Shown here one piece after another: positions 21,363 to 30,354 of a stretch of DNA of 64,000 nucleotides. This stretch comes from Pseudothermotoga sp. (lineage in GTDB: Bacteria > Thermotogota > Thermotogae > Thermotogales > DSM-5069). Below the pieces are notes generated by a model. The model did not search any database, was not told where the DNA came from, and was given only the letters and a program-made list of their open reading frames with translations. The stretch covers positions 248,001-312,000 of the forward strand of contig JANXCS010000002.1 in assembly GCA_025060105.1 (NCBI GenBank), given 5' to 3'. The translations under genes were made by a program, and so were the position numbers. Position 1 is the stretch's first letter. The number at the start of each line of letters is the position of its first letter.

Positions 21363-21392
21363 ATGATAGCATAAAATAACCTATACCAGCAA
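21363..21392 (-). promoter_or_regulatory. candidate internal promoter upstream of rpoB
   Basis: Minus-strand TTGCTG (21387-21392), 18-nt spacer, then TGCTATCAT with extended -10 TATCAT (21363-21368). The -35 falls in the loop and right arm of the intercistronic hairpin. Weak match, tentative. Confidence 0.3.
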
Positions 21393-21406
21393 GGCTGGTA
21401 TAGGTT
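21378..21406 (-). terminator. hairpin between rplL and rpoB (partial terminator or processing site)
   Basis: A perfect 13-bp inverted repeat, AACCTATACCAGC / GCTGGTATAGGTT with a 3-nt loop, followed on the minus strand by ATTTTATG. In other bacteria a partial terminator or RNase III site in this interval sets the ratio of ribosomal protein to polymerase subunit expression. The T-run is imperfect, which suits attenuation rather than full termination. Confidence 0.6.
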
Positions 21407-21444
21407 TGATACAATCTTTTTGCAGCTGAGAAAATTTGTTCACA

Positions 21445-21840
21445 TCACTTCAAAATAACCTCTGCGCCGGCTTCTTCCAGTTTTTTCTTGATCTCCTCTG
21501 CTTCATTCTTTGGGATGCCACTCTTGACTATCGCATCGGGACTACCAGCTTTCTCAACTAGATCTTTCGCTTCTTTGAGTCCCAAGCCAGTGATTTCCCT
21601 GACAACTTTGATTACATTGATCTTATTCGCACCGTGACTCTTAAGAACCACACTGAATTCTGTTTTTTCTTCGGCTGCTGCTTGCGTAGCAGGTGCAGCA
21701 CTCGTTGGGGCTGCCACGGCTGCTACCGCTACAGGTGCTGCTGCCGTGACACCAAACTTTTCCTCCAGAGCCTTCACTAGTTGTGCAAGTTCTGCAACCG
21801 TCAATTTTTCGATCGCCTCAACGATTTGTTCCACTGTCAT
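21445..21840 (-). CDS. rplL: 50S ribosomal protein L7/L12
   Basis: 131 residues of the L12 stalk protein that recruits translation GTPases. The N-terminal dimerisation helix pair is followed by an Ala/Pro/Val-rich hinge (residues about 35-60) and the conserved C-terminal domain with [20 protein letters not shown]. The ATG directly follows the rplJ stop (2 nt). Length is normal for Thermotogales. Confidence 0.97.
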   Translation of the reverse strand: MTVEQIVEAIEKLTVAELAQLVKALEEKFGVTAAAPVAVAAVAAPTSAAPATQAAAEEKTEFSVVLKSHGANKINVIKVVREITGLGLKEAKDLVEKAGSPDAIVKSGIPKNEAEEIKKKLEEAGAEVILK

Positions 21841-21842
21841 TT

Positions 21843-22403
21843 TTACACACCTCCAGTACTCTCAGATTTCTTTTTGTTCTCAATTGCACTCAAGACATAC
21901 ACAAGTTTTCTGAGTACACCGTTCAAAGTGAATACAAGACCGTAGATAGGTCCTTGTACCCTACCAACAACCATCGCGTAGAGTTCTTTTTTGGTAGGCA
22001 AGCTGGCCAAATCTGATACCTGTTCAGCGCTGAACACCTTTCCTTCTAGAAAACCACCTTTAAAGAAATTCTCAAGTTTCTTCTCTTTCGCAAAACTCAC
22101 TAGCAACTTTAAAGCATCCAGTGGATCGCCAGCCATGACATAGAATACAGCCGTTGGTCCTTTAAGGAAATTTTCGTAATCTGCTTTACTGTACCCAACT
22201 TTAGCGAGTGTTATTGAAGCAAGCGTATTTTTTACAACCGTCAATTTGGCATCCTTTCCATATTTCGAAGCTATTCTTTTACGCAATTCTCTGAGCGTTG
22301 CAACATCCAACCCAAAGAAATTCACAAACACCAACAGATTCGCCCTTGGAAAAATCTGCATCAAATTCTCCAGAATTTGTTGCTTCTTCTCTTTCGTTAT
22401 CAA
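21843..22403 (-). CDS. rplJ: 50S ribosomal protein L10
   Basis: 186 residues of L10, the base of the L12 stalk. Family features are [13 protein letters not shown], a [11 protein letters not shown] segment and [15 protein letters not shown]. The gene begins with four candidate codons GTG-TTG-TTG-TTG directly behind AAAGGAGGTG. The GTG lies in the ribosome binding site itself; the TTG at 22403 gives 8-nt spacing and an N-terminus (MITKEKK) like that of T. maritima L10, so I chose it. Expression is probably controlled by the L10 leader and attenuator just upstream. Confidence 0.95.
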   Translation of the reverse strand: MITKEKKQQILENLMQIFPRANLLVFVNFFGLDVATLRELRKRIASKYGKDAKLTVVKNTLASITLAKVGYSKADYENFLKGPTAVFYVMAGDPLDALKLLVSFAKEKKLENFFKGGFLEGKVFSAEQVSDLASLPTKKELYAMVVGRVQGPIYGLVFTLNGVLRKLVYVLSAIENKKKSESTGGV

Positions 22404-22423
22404 CAACAACACCTCCTTTCAAC

Positions 22424-22449
22424 AAAAAAGGTCTCTTCTACAAGAGACC
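22424..22449 (-). terminator. attenuator hairpin in the rplJ leader
   Basis: Minus-strand GGTCTCTT, 4-nt loop, AAGAGACC followed by TTTTTT. It ends about 20 nt before the rplJ start and can terminate transcription from the upstream rplKA part, presumably governed by the L10 leader fold. Confidence 0.8.
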
Positions 22450-22545
22450 CCGCTCAACCAAAGCAGCATCTTTCTTGTTCGCCTCGGTAGGCGGGGAACC
22501 ATCCCTTTAGGATACCTACTTTCTTCGGCGAAGCGTACGATTGGT
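22424..22545 (-). promoter_or_regulatory. ribosomal protein L10 leader (autoregulatory mRNA element)
   Basis: The minus-strand RNA between rplA and rplJ contains the hallmarks of the L10 leader family: GUACGCUUCGCCGAAG, a kink-turn-like AAAGGGAUGG and GCCUACCGAGGC, then a run to the attenuator hairpin. In other bacteria L10 or the L10-L12 complex binds this element and represses rplJL. The motif sequence and its position immediately upstream of rplJ both support the call. Confidence 0.88.
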
Positions 22546-22551
22546 TCAGTA

Positions 22552-23259
22552 TTAAATTTTTGCCGCTTCCAGCTCAGAAAGATTAAGTTTCACACCAACT
22601 CCCATTGTGGATGTCAATACAGCCTTTCTGATGAATTGACCTTTGATGCCTCCTGGTCTCATGCTCACAATTTGTTTATAAGCTGATATCAGGTTCTCTT
22701 TGAGCTTTTGGGCGTCGAAGGAACACTTTCCTATTGGTAAGTGGACTGAACCAGTTTTGTCACTTCTCACTTCGACTCTTCCCATTTTGAACTCTCTTAC
22801 AGTAGATACTACATCATCAGTTACTGTACCGGATTTCGGTGAAGGCATCAACCCACGAGGACCTAAAATTTTTCCAAGCTTTCCTACAGATTTCATCATA
22901 TCTGGAGTTGCTATGGCCACATCGAAATCTGTGAATCCCTCGTTTAGGATTTTCTCGACCAACTCATCTCCTCCAACTACATCTGCTCCCGCTTTCTTGG
23001 CTTCCTCAGCTTTATCACCCTTTGCAAAAACCAAAACTCTCACTGTTCTTCCTGTGCCATGTGGTAAGATCACAGTACCTCTGATTTGCTGTTCAGGGCG
23101 TTTGGGGTCTATGTTTGTTGCAAGGTGTAATTCCATTGTCTCATCAAATTTTGCTGTCGCGTTCTTCTTCACAAGGTCTATGGCCTCATCAATACTGTAA
23201 AACTTTGTTCTATCCACTCTTTGTCTGATCTCTAAGTACCTTTTGGAGTGTCTCGGCAT
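22552..23259 (-). CDS. rplA: 50S ribosomal protein L1
   Basis: 235 residues of L1, which forms the mobile stalk at the tRNA exit site. Signature segments are [48 protein letters not shown] and [23 protein letters not shown] precedes the ATG at 23259 at 4-6 nt; a longer in-frame extension has no support. It lies 22 nt downstream of rplK and just before the L10 leader. Confidence 0.98.
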   Translation of the reverse strand: MPRHSKRYLEIRQRVDRTKFYSIDEAIDLVKKNATAKFDETMELHLATNIDPKRPEQQIRGTVILPHGTGRTVRVLVFAKGDKAEEAKKAGADVVGGDELVEKILNEGFTDFDVAIATPDMMKSVGKLGKILGPRGLMPSPKSGTVTDDVVSTVREFKMGRVEVRSDKTGSVHLPIGKCSFDAQKLKENLISAYKQIVSMRPGGIKGQFIRKAVLTSTMGVGVKLNLSELEAAKI

Positions 23260-23281
23260 AAGCCTCCTCCTTTTCAAATGT

Positions 23282-23707
23282 TTAGTCAACAATCTCTATA
23301 CCCATACTCTTCGCTGTACCTTCGATGATCTTCACAGCGGCTTTGAGATCATTCGCTGTTAAATCCGGCATCTTGAGTTTAGCAATTTCCTCTATTTGCT
23401 TCCTCGTTACCTTACCCACGATCTTCCTTTTCGGTTCACCAGATCCTGTTTCGATGTTCGCAGCTTTCTTTAACAAAAAGGATGCTGGAGGTGTTTTTAC
23501 AACAAAGCTAAATGACCGATCTTCATAGACCGTTACTATGACTGGTAGTATCATCCCTGCTTTATCCGCAGTTTCTGCGTTGAATCTCTTGCAGAATTCC
23601 ATTATGTTGATCCCGCGTTGACCCAGCGCAGGCCCAACAGGAGGTGCAGGAGTTGCTTTCCCAGCAGGTAACTGCAGTCTCACCTGCGCTACAACCTTTT
23701 TAGCCAT
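23282..23707 (-). CDS. rplK: 50S ribosomal protein L11
   Basis: 141 residues of L11, part of the GTPase-associated centre on 23S rRNA. The Pro-rich hinge ([20 protein letters not shown]) and the C-terminal rRNA-binding part ([12 protein letters not shown]) are intact. Start ATG with a GAGG-type site upstream. Situated between nusG and rplA in the standard order. Confidence 0.98.
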   Translation of the reverse strand: MAKKVVAQVRLQLPAGKATPAPPVGPALGQRGINIMEFCKRFNAETADKAGMILPVIVTVYEDRSFSFVVKTPPASFLLKKAANIETGSGEPKRKIVGKVTRKQIEEIAKLKMPDLTANDLKAAVKIIEGTAKSMGIEIVD

Positions 23708-23752
23708 CGCGTTTCCCTCCTCCGTGGTTAAATGGGATCAGCTCCCTCCCAC

Positions 23753-24817
23753 TCATTGGATTTTCTCCACCTCAGACACCTTAACTGTTACAGGGGTTTC
23801 TCTTCCAAATATCGTCACAGCAACTTTGAGTTCCTGCTTGACAGGATCTATTTCTTTCACGACACCTGCAAAATCTTCAAATGGTCCTGTGGTTATTTTC
23901 ACGACATCTCCAACTTTTATGTCCATCTCGACACGAACTGGTTTTGTTTTTTCTTCATACGTTTCAATACCTGCGAGTCTCAAGATAGCTCTAGCTTCTT
24001 TCGGTTTAAGTTCCAAAGGTTGACCACCAGAGGCGACAAAATCTATCACCCCAGGGACGGTTCTAGCAAACTGCCAGGTATCGTCGTTCATCATCATCTC
24101 GGCAAATATATATCCTGGAAACATCCTCCTTTTTTGAGTCCTTGCTATTCTTATTTCCTTCCTCGTACCCAGATCGACTACCTCCACACGACCATTCACT
24201 GGAGAATGTACCTTTCTCCCTTCGGCAAGTAACTCTCCGTTCCTCACTTGCTTACCTTTATATATTCTGCTCGGATCATAAAGCTCATATGGAATATGAT
24301 AAACATCAATCTCTCCATTTTCCAACTGCACTTCTACACGCTTGACACGCTCATTCTCAATGATTTTGCCATCTATCTCGCAAATATACTCTCCATCTTT
24401 TGTTAAAGGCATTCCTTGCCTTATTCTCGCACCTACTTTGATACCATTTACAAGTTTTGAACCTTCTGGGATGAGGTAAGTCTTAGAATACTTTTTATCG
24501 ATCGTTTCTATAGTTATCCTCCTGTAATTCTTCGTTGTTACTATTGTGCCGCTGTGCCTCACATGTACAGCTGGTTCCTCAGCAATCAGATCACCTTTTT
24601 TAACATCAGAACCAGTCTTAACATGCAATTTGGCGTTCGGCGATACCGAGAGCCTTTTTAGAGATTTTCCCGTTGCGTCTATGATCGTTTCCTCAGGAAT
24701 AACAATTCTGCCAAAGAACCTTTCGTAACCAGCAGACCTTATTTTAGTTTCCAAATTTTCCTTTGCACTTTCCTCTTGACCTGCCATCGTCCTTAGAATG
24801 TACCACTTCTTCCTCAT
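23753..24817 (-). CDS. nusG: transcription factor NusG with Thermotogales-type insertion
   Basis: 354 residues, about twice the normal length. The NGN domain begins with KWYILRTMAGQEESAKENLE and resumes at RMFPGYIFAEMMMNDDTW near residue 235; between them (about residues 43-232) is a beta-rich insertion with a hinge motif HSGTIVTTKN and a second HSPVNGRVEVV, as known in T. maritima NusG. The C-terminal KOW domain (VGDVVKITTGPFEDFAGVV) binds S10 or Rho in other bacteria. NusG regulates RNA polymerase pausing and couples transcription to translation. It begins 7 nt after secE. Confidence 0.97.
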   Translation of the reverse strand: MRKKWYILRTMAGQEESAKENLETKIRSAGYERFFGRIVIPEETIIDATGKSLKRLSVSPNAKLHVKTGSDVKKGDLIAEEPAVHVRHSGTIVTTKNYRRITIETIDKKYSKTYLIPEGSKLVNGIKVGARIRQGMPLTKDGEYICEIDGKIIENERVKRVEVQLENGEIDVYHIPYELYDPSRIYKGKQVRNGELLAEGRKVHSPVNGRVEVVDLGTRKEIRIARTQKRRMFPGYIFAEMMMNDDTWQFARTVPGVIDFVASGGQPLELKPKEARAILRLAGIETYEEKTKPVRVEMDIKVGDVVKITTGPFEDFAGVVKEIDPVKQELKVAVTIFGRETPVTVKVSEVEKIQ

Positions 24818-24824
24818 TCACGAA

Positions 24825-25022
24825 TCACCCAATACCGAGCGCGCGCAATATAGCTCTTATACCACCCGAGAGAACCAAATCGAGCAGAAAGAAATATACC
24901 CCCATGACTACCAGAATGAATATCACAACAGAGGTCGATACCAACAATTCTTTCCTATTGGGCCAATGGGTCTTCTTCGCTTCCCCAAAAACTTCTCTAA
25001 AGAACTTCCTTATTCTCTCCAT
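24825..25022 (-). CDS. secE: preprotein translocase subunit SecE
   Basis: 65 residues: a short amphipathic N-terminal part with the conserved EVFGEAKKTHWPNRKELL motif, then one transmembrane helix. It is the small essential subunit of the SecYEG channel. GGAGGG lies 7 nt before the ATG at 25022. It sits between tRNA-Trp and nusG, a common arrangement. Confidence 0.95.
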   Translation of the reverse strand: MERIRKFFREVFGEAKKTHWPNRKELLVSTSVVIFILVVMGVYFFLLDLVLSGGIRAILRALGIG

Positions 25023-25049
25023 AAATATCCCTCCGTGTAACATAAAAAT

Positions 25050-25125
25050 TGGCAGGGCCGGCAGGTCTCGAACCTGCAACCGCCGATTTTGGAGACCGGC
25101 GCTCTACCAATTGAGCTACGGCCCT
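25050..25125 (-). tRNA. tRNA-Trp (CCA)
   Basis: 76 nt including an encoded CCA. Acceptor stem AGGGCCG/CGGCCCT, D-arm TAGCTCAATTGGTAGAGC, anticodon stem-loop CCGGTCTCCAAAATCGG with anticodon CCA, T-arm with GGTTCGAGACC, discriminator G. Confidence 0.96.
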
Positions 25126-25129
25126 GCTC

Positions 25130-25276
25130 CTATTTAGTTTCAACGTGCTCTGTATGCTTGTTACAATTTGGGCAATACTTTCTCAGGCTCAGTTTAGTTT
25201 TCTTTGTATTGTTTTTCTCTGTATAATAATTCTTGTTTCCACAAACAGAACACTTCAGAGCTATTTTAACTCTCAT
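25130..25276 (-). CDS. rpmG: 50S ribosomal protein L33
   Basis: 48 residues, MRVKIALKCSVCGNKNYY at the N-terminus, with two CxxC zinc-ligand pairs (C9/C12 and C35/C38), so this is the zinc-binding C+ form. GAGGTGAAATTT precedes the ATG. The gene lies between tRNA-Tyr and tRNA-Trp, with only 4 nt between its stop and the tRNA-Trp 5' end, so its mRNA must be released by tRNA processing. Confidence 0.95.
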   Translation of the reverse strand: MRVKIALKCSVCGNKNYYTEKNNTKKTKLSLRKYCPNCNKHTEHVETK

Positions 25277-25307
25277 AAATTTCACCTCTTTCGATCAGAA
25301 TACGAAA

Positions 25308-25394
25308 TGGTGGTGAGGGGAGGATTCGAACCTCCGAAGGCAATCCGCCAGCGGATTTACAGTCCGCCCCCTTAGGCCTCTCGGGCACCTCACC
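25308..25394 (-). tRNA. tRNA-Tyr (GTA)
   Basis: 87 nt including encoded CCA, a type II tRNA with a long variable arm. Acceptor stem GGTGAGG/CCTCACC with discriminator A; anticodon stem-loop GCGGACTGTAAATCCGC with anticodon GTA; T-arm GGAGGTTCGAATCCTCC. Confidence 0.96.
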
Positions 25395-25406
25395 ACCCCA
25401 TTGGCC

Positions 25407-25482
25407 TGGAGCCAGCGAAGGGACTCGAACCCCCAACCTGCTGATTACAAGTCAGCCGCTCTGCCGGTTGAGCTACGCTGGC
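25407..25482 (-). tRNA. tRNA-Thr (TGT)
   Basis: 76 nt including encoded CCA. Acceptor stem GCCAGCG/CGCTGGC with discriminator T; D-arm TAGCTCAACCGGCAGAGC; anticodon stem-loop GCTGACTTGTAATCAGC with anticodon TGT; T-arm GGGGGTTCGAGTCCC. It is the first gene of the tRNA-ribosomal protein-polymerase unit. Confidence 0.96.
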
Positions 25483-25496
25483 CCGTGGCCCTGTAA

Positions 25497-25526
25497 ATTA
25501 TACGCGACGATACGTATCTTTGTCAA
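25497..25526 (-). promoter_or_regulatory. perfect-consensus sigma-70-type promoter
   Basis: Minus-strand TTGACA (25521-25526), an 18-nt spacer, then TATAAT (25497-25502). The expected transcription start is about 25490, 8 nt before tRNA-Thr. It should drive tRNA-Thr, tRNA-Tyr, rpmG, tRNA-Trp, secE, nusG and at least part of the downstream rplKAJL-rpoBC genes. Confidence 0.9.
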
Positions 25527-25602
25527 TGAGCAACCGCATTGATTAAAATACTACAAATGTGACGTGCCTACTATTAAATGTTCGTTATCTAACCGTTGCG
25601 AA

Positions 25603-27414
25603 TCACTTCAATATGGAACCGAGTTCGCTCAATACGAATTCTAAATCAAGTTTCTTTAGAGTATCAACAGTGGGTATACCTCTCTCATCCCAGCCTCGAA
25701 TTCTATAGTATTCAGACAAAAGATCGTCGTAACGATCGCGATCCAAGTGTTGCCCATTCACACCATCTTCAAACCAACGCCTGGGTGGATAATCCATCGT
25801 TCTGTTCCAATTACCTTGGAACTCTCTCACCCAATAGCTTCTTATTAGTGAATAAACTCTATCAGCTGCTAGATAGATATCATCCAGTGTATAATTTTTC
25901 CCTACAATGCTGCTGAGAATCTTCGCATACCACTCAAGATCCAAACCAAGTTCTACCCATGGTAATCTGCACGCCGTTAACATTTCGAACATACCGCCTC
26001 TGATCCTTTGTTGTTCAACAACTTTAGCAGCTTTATCCAATGAGTAATCAACAACGTACTCCTTGCTCTTTGACTCTTCCATTGGAGTGGAACCGATTTC
26101 CCAAGCGATCACCCATGCTTCTTTATGATGCGCTCCAATCGCACAAGTTCCATAGGCTAGCGCCATAGCTGGATAAATATAACAATTGTAAGCTGAAACT
26201 TCGAGCCCTTTGACGTGCATAGCTATTTCCTCGAGCCCTAACCGATCGGAAGCTCTCTTTACGCCTTCAGCCAAAAGAGCACCTAGCTCACCTTGCTTAA
26301 ATGCAATCTTTTTGATAAGCTCTAGAGCACCTTCATAATCACCAAATTTTGGTCCTTCTTTCAGTACACCGCGCTCAACTGCTTCCATAGCGAATCCTAA
26401 GACAGCACCCAACGAGATGGTATCCATACCAAATTCATCTGCTAACCTATTGAGATGTGCGACTCGATTCAAGAAAGCTATACCAGTGTTTGGACCGAGC
26501 ATACCTACGTTTTCATAGTCAACTTCGCTTTCTTTTCCCTCGATATCGAGCACCACATTTCCACAAATCATATTGCAGTTAGGACAACCTCTTCTTGAGA
26601 TTTTCATTGCTTCCATCGCGTAACCGTCGACAGTCCTAGCATATTCGAATTTCACTTGGGAAAAGTTCCTTGTTGGAAGTGCTCTATTTTTGTTTGCCCA
26701 TTCCACAGTCGCCATAGTTCCTTGACGTATCCAAAAACTATACGCTGGCAAAGTTGGTATTAATTTGAAAACTTCACGCGTATATTTTTCAAAGCTTTCT
26801 TTATCTTTTACTTCCACATCCTTGGTACCCTTGACCACTATAGCTTTCAACTTTTTACTTCCCATAACTGCTCCTATACCTGGTCTTCCACCTGCCCTGC
26901 CTTCTTGAGATATTACGACAGCATACCTAACTAGATTTTCTCCGGCAGGGCCAATGCTTAGAACACCGACATTACCATGTACCTGTTTCAAACGTTTTTC
27001 AGTTTCGAATGTTGAGAGCCCCCATAGCCCTTCAGCACTCATTATGTGAACGTCATCGTCATCAATATAAAGATAGACAGGTTTATCTGCAGCTCCTTCG
27101 ATGACGATAGCCATGTAACCGGCTTTTCTCAAATATACCGAAGCCATCGTCCCAATATTGCCATCACCGTAACCACCGGTGAGTGGACTCTTCGCGGCTA
27201 GCACTAGTTTTCCACCGCTCGGTGTCCTAAGACCATTGAAAGGGCCTGCCGCCACCACAAGCTTGTTCTCTGCTGATAGGGGGTCCACTCCCCTCACTTC
27301 ATCCCACAAAATTTTTGCAGCGAGTCCACGACCACCTATGAACTGTTCTAGTACTTTCTCACTGATAGGATCTTTCGAGATTTTCTTTGTTGTGAGGTTA
27401 ACTCTCAGTATCAT
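25603..27414 (-). CDS. aldehyde:ferredoxin oxidoreductase family protein (tungsten enzyme)
   Basis: 603 residues of the AOR family, which oxidises aldehydes (or runs in reverse) with ferredoxin, using a tungstopterin and a [4Fe-4S] cluster. Cluster ligands are visible as C277-x2-C280-x3-C284 (CPNCNMIC) and a later C482 (LTACRLPW). Pterin-binding segments include [20 protein letters not shown] and a [20 protein letters not shown] region. The start is ATG at 27414 after AAGGGGG. It stands alone, divergent from glyQ; no pterin-synthesis or electron-carrier gene is adjacent. The AOR, FOR and GOR subtypes cannot be separated reliably by eye. Confidence 0.92.
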   Translation of the reverse strand: MILRVNLTTKKISKDPISEKVLEQFIGGRGLAAKILWDEVRGVDPLSAENKLVVAAGPFNGLRTPSGGKLVLAAKSPLTGGYGDGNIGTMASVYLRKAGYMAIVIEGAADKPVYLYIDDDDVHIMSAEGLWGLSTFETEKRLKQVHGNVGVLSIGPAGENLVRYAVVISQEGRAGGRPGIGAVMGSKKLKAIVVKGTKDVEVKDKESFEKYTREVFKLIPTLPAYSFWIRQGTMATVEWANKNRALPTRNFSQVKFEYARTVDGYAMEAMKISRRGCPNCNMICGNVVLDIEGKESEVDYENVGMLGPNTGIAFLNRVAHLNRLADEFGMDTISLGAVLGFAMEAVERGVLKEGPKFGDYEGALELIKKIAFKQGELGALLAEGVKRASDRLGLEEIAMHVKGLEVSAYNCYIYPAMALAYGTCAIGAHHKEAWVIAWEIGSTPMEESKSKEYVVDYSLDKAAKVVEQQRIRGGMFEMLTACRLPWVELGLDLEWYAKILSSIVGKNYTLDDIYLAADRVYSLIRSYWVREFQGNWNRTMDYPPRRWFEDGVNGQHLDRDRYDDLLSEYYRIRGWDERGIPTVDTLKKLDLEFVLSELGSILK

Positions 27415-27467
27415 ACACTTTGCCCCCTTATCAATTTTTCGCGTGATAATTTTACCACACACTCGCT

Positions 27468-27473
27468 TATAAT
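27468..27473 (+). promoter_or_regulatory. candidate -10 element for glyQ-glyS
   Basis: A consensus TATAAT lies about 22 nt upstream of the glyQ TTG start. No convincing -35 hexamer is present. Confidence 0.35.
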
Positions 27474-27494
27474 CAGTGCAGTGGAGGTGAAATT

Positions 27495-28358
27495 TTGTAC
27501 CTGCAAGATGTGATCGCTAAGTTGAACGAATATTGGTCCTCGCTCGGCTGTATGATCGATCAACCTTACGACTTGGAAGTTGGTGCTGGAACATTTCATC
27601 CTTCAACTTTCTTCGGATGCTTGCGAGAAAGCGAATGGAAAGTTGCGTTCGTTCAACCAAGTCGTCGTCCAACTGACGGAAGATACGGAGAAAATCCAAA
27701 CAGGTTGCAACGATACTTTCAGTATCAGGTGATCATTAAGCCTTCCCCAGAAAACTCACAGAAAGTTTATTTAGATTCACTGGTAGCACTAGGTATAAAT
27801 CTCAAAAAACACGACGTGCGGTTCATAGAAGACAACTGGGAATCACCAACACTCGGTGCCTGGGGTGTTGGATGGGAAGTCTGGCTTGACGGAATGGAAA
27901 TCACGCAATTTACTTACTTTCAACAAATAGGTGGAATTCCTCTCAGATCGATACCGCTTGAAATTACCTACGGTTTGGAAAGAATTGCGATGTATCTACA
28001 AGGTAAAAACAACATTTTCGACGTGATGTGGAACGAGAAAATAAGCTATGGTGAACTTTACAAAGAAAACGAGAAACAATTTTCAAAACACAACTTTGAG
28101 ACAGCAAGCGTGGAGAAACTGTTCACTCTCTACGATATCTTTGCATCCGAATTCGAGTCTCAGATAAAAGAAGGTTGTTACTTGGTTGCCTATGATTACA
28201 TGGCAAAATGTTCGCATATATTCAATCTTCTAGATGCAAGAAACGCGTTCAGTGTGACGCAGAGACAGGAATTCATAAAATCCATAAGGTCTATGGCAAA
28301 GCGCTGTGCTGAAGCCTTCAGGGGAGGGAATTTGAATGATGAACTGCGTCTTGTTTGA
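27495..28358 (+). CDS. glyQ: glycyl-tRNA synthetase alpha subunit
   Basis: 287 residues of the catalytic class II subunit of the bacterial alpha2beta2 glycyl-tRNA synthetase. Typical segments are [30 protein letters not shown] (motif 1 region), [19 protein letters not shown] (motif 2) and [13 protein letters not shown] (motif 3). The TTG start follows GGAGGTGA. Overlaps glyS by 23 nt. Confidence 0.98.
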   Translation: MYLQDVIAKLNEYWSSLGCMIDQPYDLEVGAGTFHPSTFFGCLRESEWKVAFVQPSRRPTDGRYGENPNRLQRYFQYQVIIKPSPENSQKVYLDSLVALGINLKKHDVRFIEDNWESPTLGAWGVGWEVWLDGMEITQFTYFQQIGGIPLRSIPLEITYGLERIAMYLQGKNNIFDVMWNEKISYGELYKENEKQFSKHNFETASVEKLFTLYDIFASEFESQIKEGCYLVAYDYMAKCSHIFNLLDARNAFSVTQRQEFIKSIRSMAKRCAEAFRGGNLNDELRLV

Positions 28359-30351
28359 AGTCGGTGTCGAAGATTTACCAGCGAGCGAAATGAATTCCAT
28401 AAAAGATCAGCTCAAAGAATTGATACCCAATTTGTTCCGTGAAGCCCGAATTCCTTTCGATTCTTTCGACACGTTTGTGACGAACCGCAGAATAGCCATT
28501 CTTTTAAAGGGTGTGGCAAACACACAAGAAGACGTTACATTGGAAAGACGTGGCCCATCGGAAAAAGTGGCTTTTTCTGATGGACAACCTACCAAAGCGT
28601 TGCTTGGGTTTCTATCATCGTGTGGTGCAAACTTTGAGGATTTATTTCTCAAAGATGGTTATGTTTACGTCAGAAAAATTTTGAAAGGCAAGGATGTTCG
28701 TGAAATTCTACCAGAAGTGTTGACTAGGGTTATTACTAGCCTCAAGTTTTCGAAACCAATGCGTTGGGGTGATGGGAGATACGAATTTGTCAGACCTGTG
28801 AAATGGGTCTTGGCTCTTTTCAACAATGAAATCATACCACTGGAGCTCTTCGACAAAAAATCAGATAGATTCACCATGTCTCATCCATATTTGGGAAAAC
28901 GGATCAGTATAAACCACCCAAATGATTACGTCCGAATTCTTAAGGAAAACTTTGTAGCTGTTGATGAAGAGACAAGAAGAAAAATGATTCTTGAACAATT
29001 GGATCAGATGGAGAAAGAATATCTTATTGTTTGTGAAAAAGATTCATCACTTATTGAGGAAATATGCAAGATCACCGAATGGCCACAAGCCATAGTTGGA
29101 AAGTTCGATGAGAAGTATCTGAAGCTCCCGAGAGAACTCATTACAGTAACGGTCAAACACCATCTCAGCGCTTTCTCGACGACCAGAGACGATCGTCTAA
29201 CGTGCCATTTCGTCGCGTTCATAGATAGACCAAAAGATGATTCGACCATCATAACAAAGGGTTATGAAAATGTTGTGAATGCGCGTCTTGAGGATGCACG
29301 GTATTACTTTGAAATGGATAGAAAACGCAAGCTTGAAGATTTCAACGAAAAATTGCGTGGTATAGTTTTTCAAAGAGAACTAGGAACACTCTATGACAAA
29401 GTTCAAAGGATACTCACACTCACTCGATATCTGGTGGAAAAAATTTCGGCAAATTCTATTATGAGTAAAGCTTTACGCGCGGCCTACTTGAGCAAGGCAG
29501 ATACTGCAACCCATGTGGTATACGAATTTCCCGAGCTTCAAGGTATCATGGGTAGAGTCTATGCCACTTTGGATAGAGAAGATGAACTCGTTGCACTAGC
29601 TCTTGAAGATCAGTATTCTCAGGAACCTAAGACTGAACTTGGAGCATTGATCGGTATATGTGATAGGGTAGATACTATAGTTGGTAACATTGCCCTAGGC
29701 AACATTCCTACTGGCTCAAAGGATCCTTACGGCTTGCGCACCAAAGCTGATACAGTTTACTGGTCAATTGTGCATTTCAACTGGGATATTGATCTCGCTG
29801 ATTTTCTATTGAAAGCTAAAGAGCTATTAAATATTGGACTCGATGAAGTGAAGCTTTTTGATTTCATGAACGCTCGTTTTTACGCCTTTTTGTTATCTAA
29901 GAATTTCTCCTTCGACATCGCCCGTGCCGTTAACCACCTGTGGAGAAGACCACTTCGTGGATATTTGTCTGCACAAGCTTTGACCAAAGCTCGCAATGGC
30001 GAAGATTTCAACAACATTGCTGTAGGATTCGAAAGAGTACATAACATAACTAAGAATCATCTTGACAAACACTTTGATGGAGCGTTGTTTGAAAAACAAG
30101 CAGAAATAGATTTGCTGAACCAGTTTGTCATTTTGAAAACCAAAGTGGAAGAAAGCTTAACCAAGCTTGATTATGAAGATGCAATAAAACATCTTTCATC
30201 TTTGAAACCCTATATAGACAAGTATTTTGACGAAGTGTTCGTCATGGTCGATCAAGAAGACATAAGACGCAATAGATTAGGCTTTCTCAAGAACATAGAC
30301 GAACTGTTCATGCTCGTTGGAGATCTAACGCAGCTAATAAGAAAAGAATAG
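28336..30351 (+). CDS. glyS: glycyl-tRNA synthetase beta subunit
   Basis: 671 residues of the beta subunit, which carries the tRNA-recognition and HD/anticodon-binding parts. N-terminal motif [13 protein letters not shown], mid segments [12 protein letters not shown] and [10 protein letters not shown], and a C-terminal anticodon-binding-like domain support the call. Preceded by GGGGAGGGAATTTGA; begins inside the end of glyQ, so translation is coupled. Its stop lies only 3 nt from the 3' end of the convergent guaB gene, with no terminator between. Confidence 0.97.
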   Translation: MMNCVLFEVGVEDLPASEMNSIKDQLKELIPNLFREARIPFDSFDTFVTNRRIAILLKGVANTQEDVTLERRGPSEKVAFSDGQPTKALLGFLSSCGANFEDLFLKDGYVYVRKILKGKDVREILPEVLTRVITSLKFSKPMRWGDGRYEFVRPVKWVLALFNNEIIPLELFDKKSDRFTMSHPYLGKRISINHPNDYVRILKENFVAVDEETRRKMILEQLDQMEKEYLIVCEKDSSLIEEICKITEWPQAIVGKFDEKYLKLPRELITVTVKHHLSAFSTTRDDRLTCHFVAFIDRPKDDSTIITKGYENVVNARLEDARYYFEMDRKRKLEDFNEKLRGIVFQRELGTLYDKVQRILTLTRYLVEKISANSIMSKALRAAYLSKADTATHVVYEFPELQGIMGRVYATLDREDELVALALEDQYSQEPKTELGALIGICDRVDTIVGNIALGNIPTGSKDPYGLRTKADTVYWSIVHFNWDIDLADFLLKAKELLNIGLDEVKLFDFMNARFYAFLLSKNFSFDIARAVNHLWRRPLRGYLSAQALTKARNGEDFNNIAVGFERVHNITKNHLDKHFDGALFEKQAEIDLLNQFVILKTKVEESLTKLDYEDAIKHLSSLKPYIDKYFDEVFVMVDQEDIRRNRLGFLKNIDELFMLVGDLTQLIRKE

Positions 30352-30354
30352 CTC

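Noticed and set aside
24763-25375. Plus-strand frames running through nusG, secE and tRNAs
   Set aside because: They cross clear tRNA and secE genes and have no coding features.
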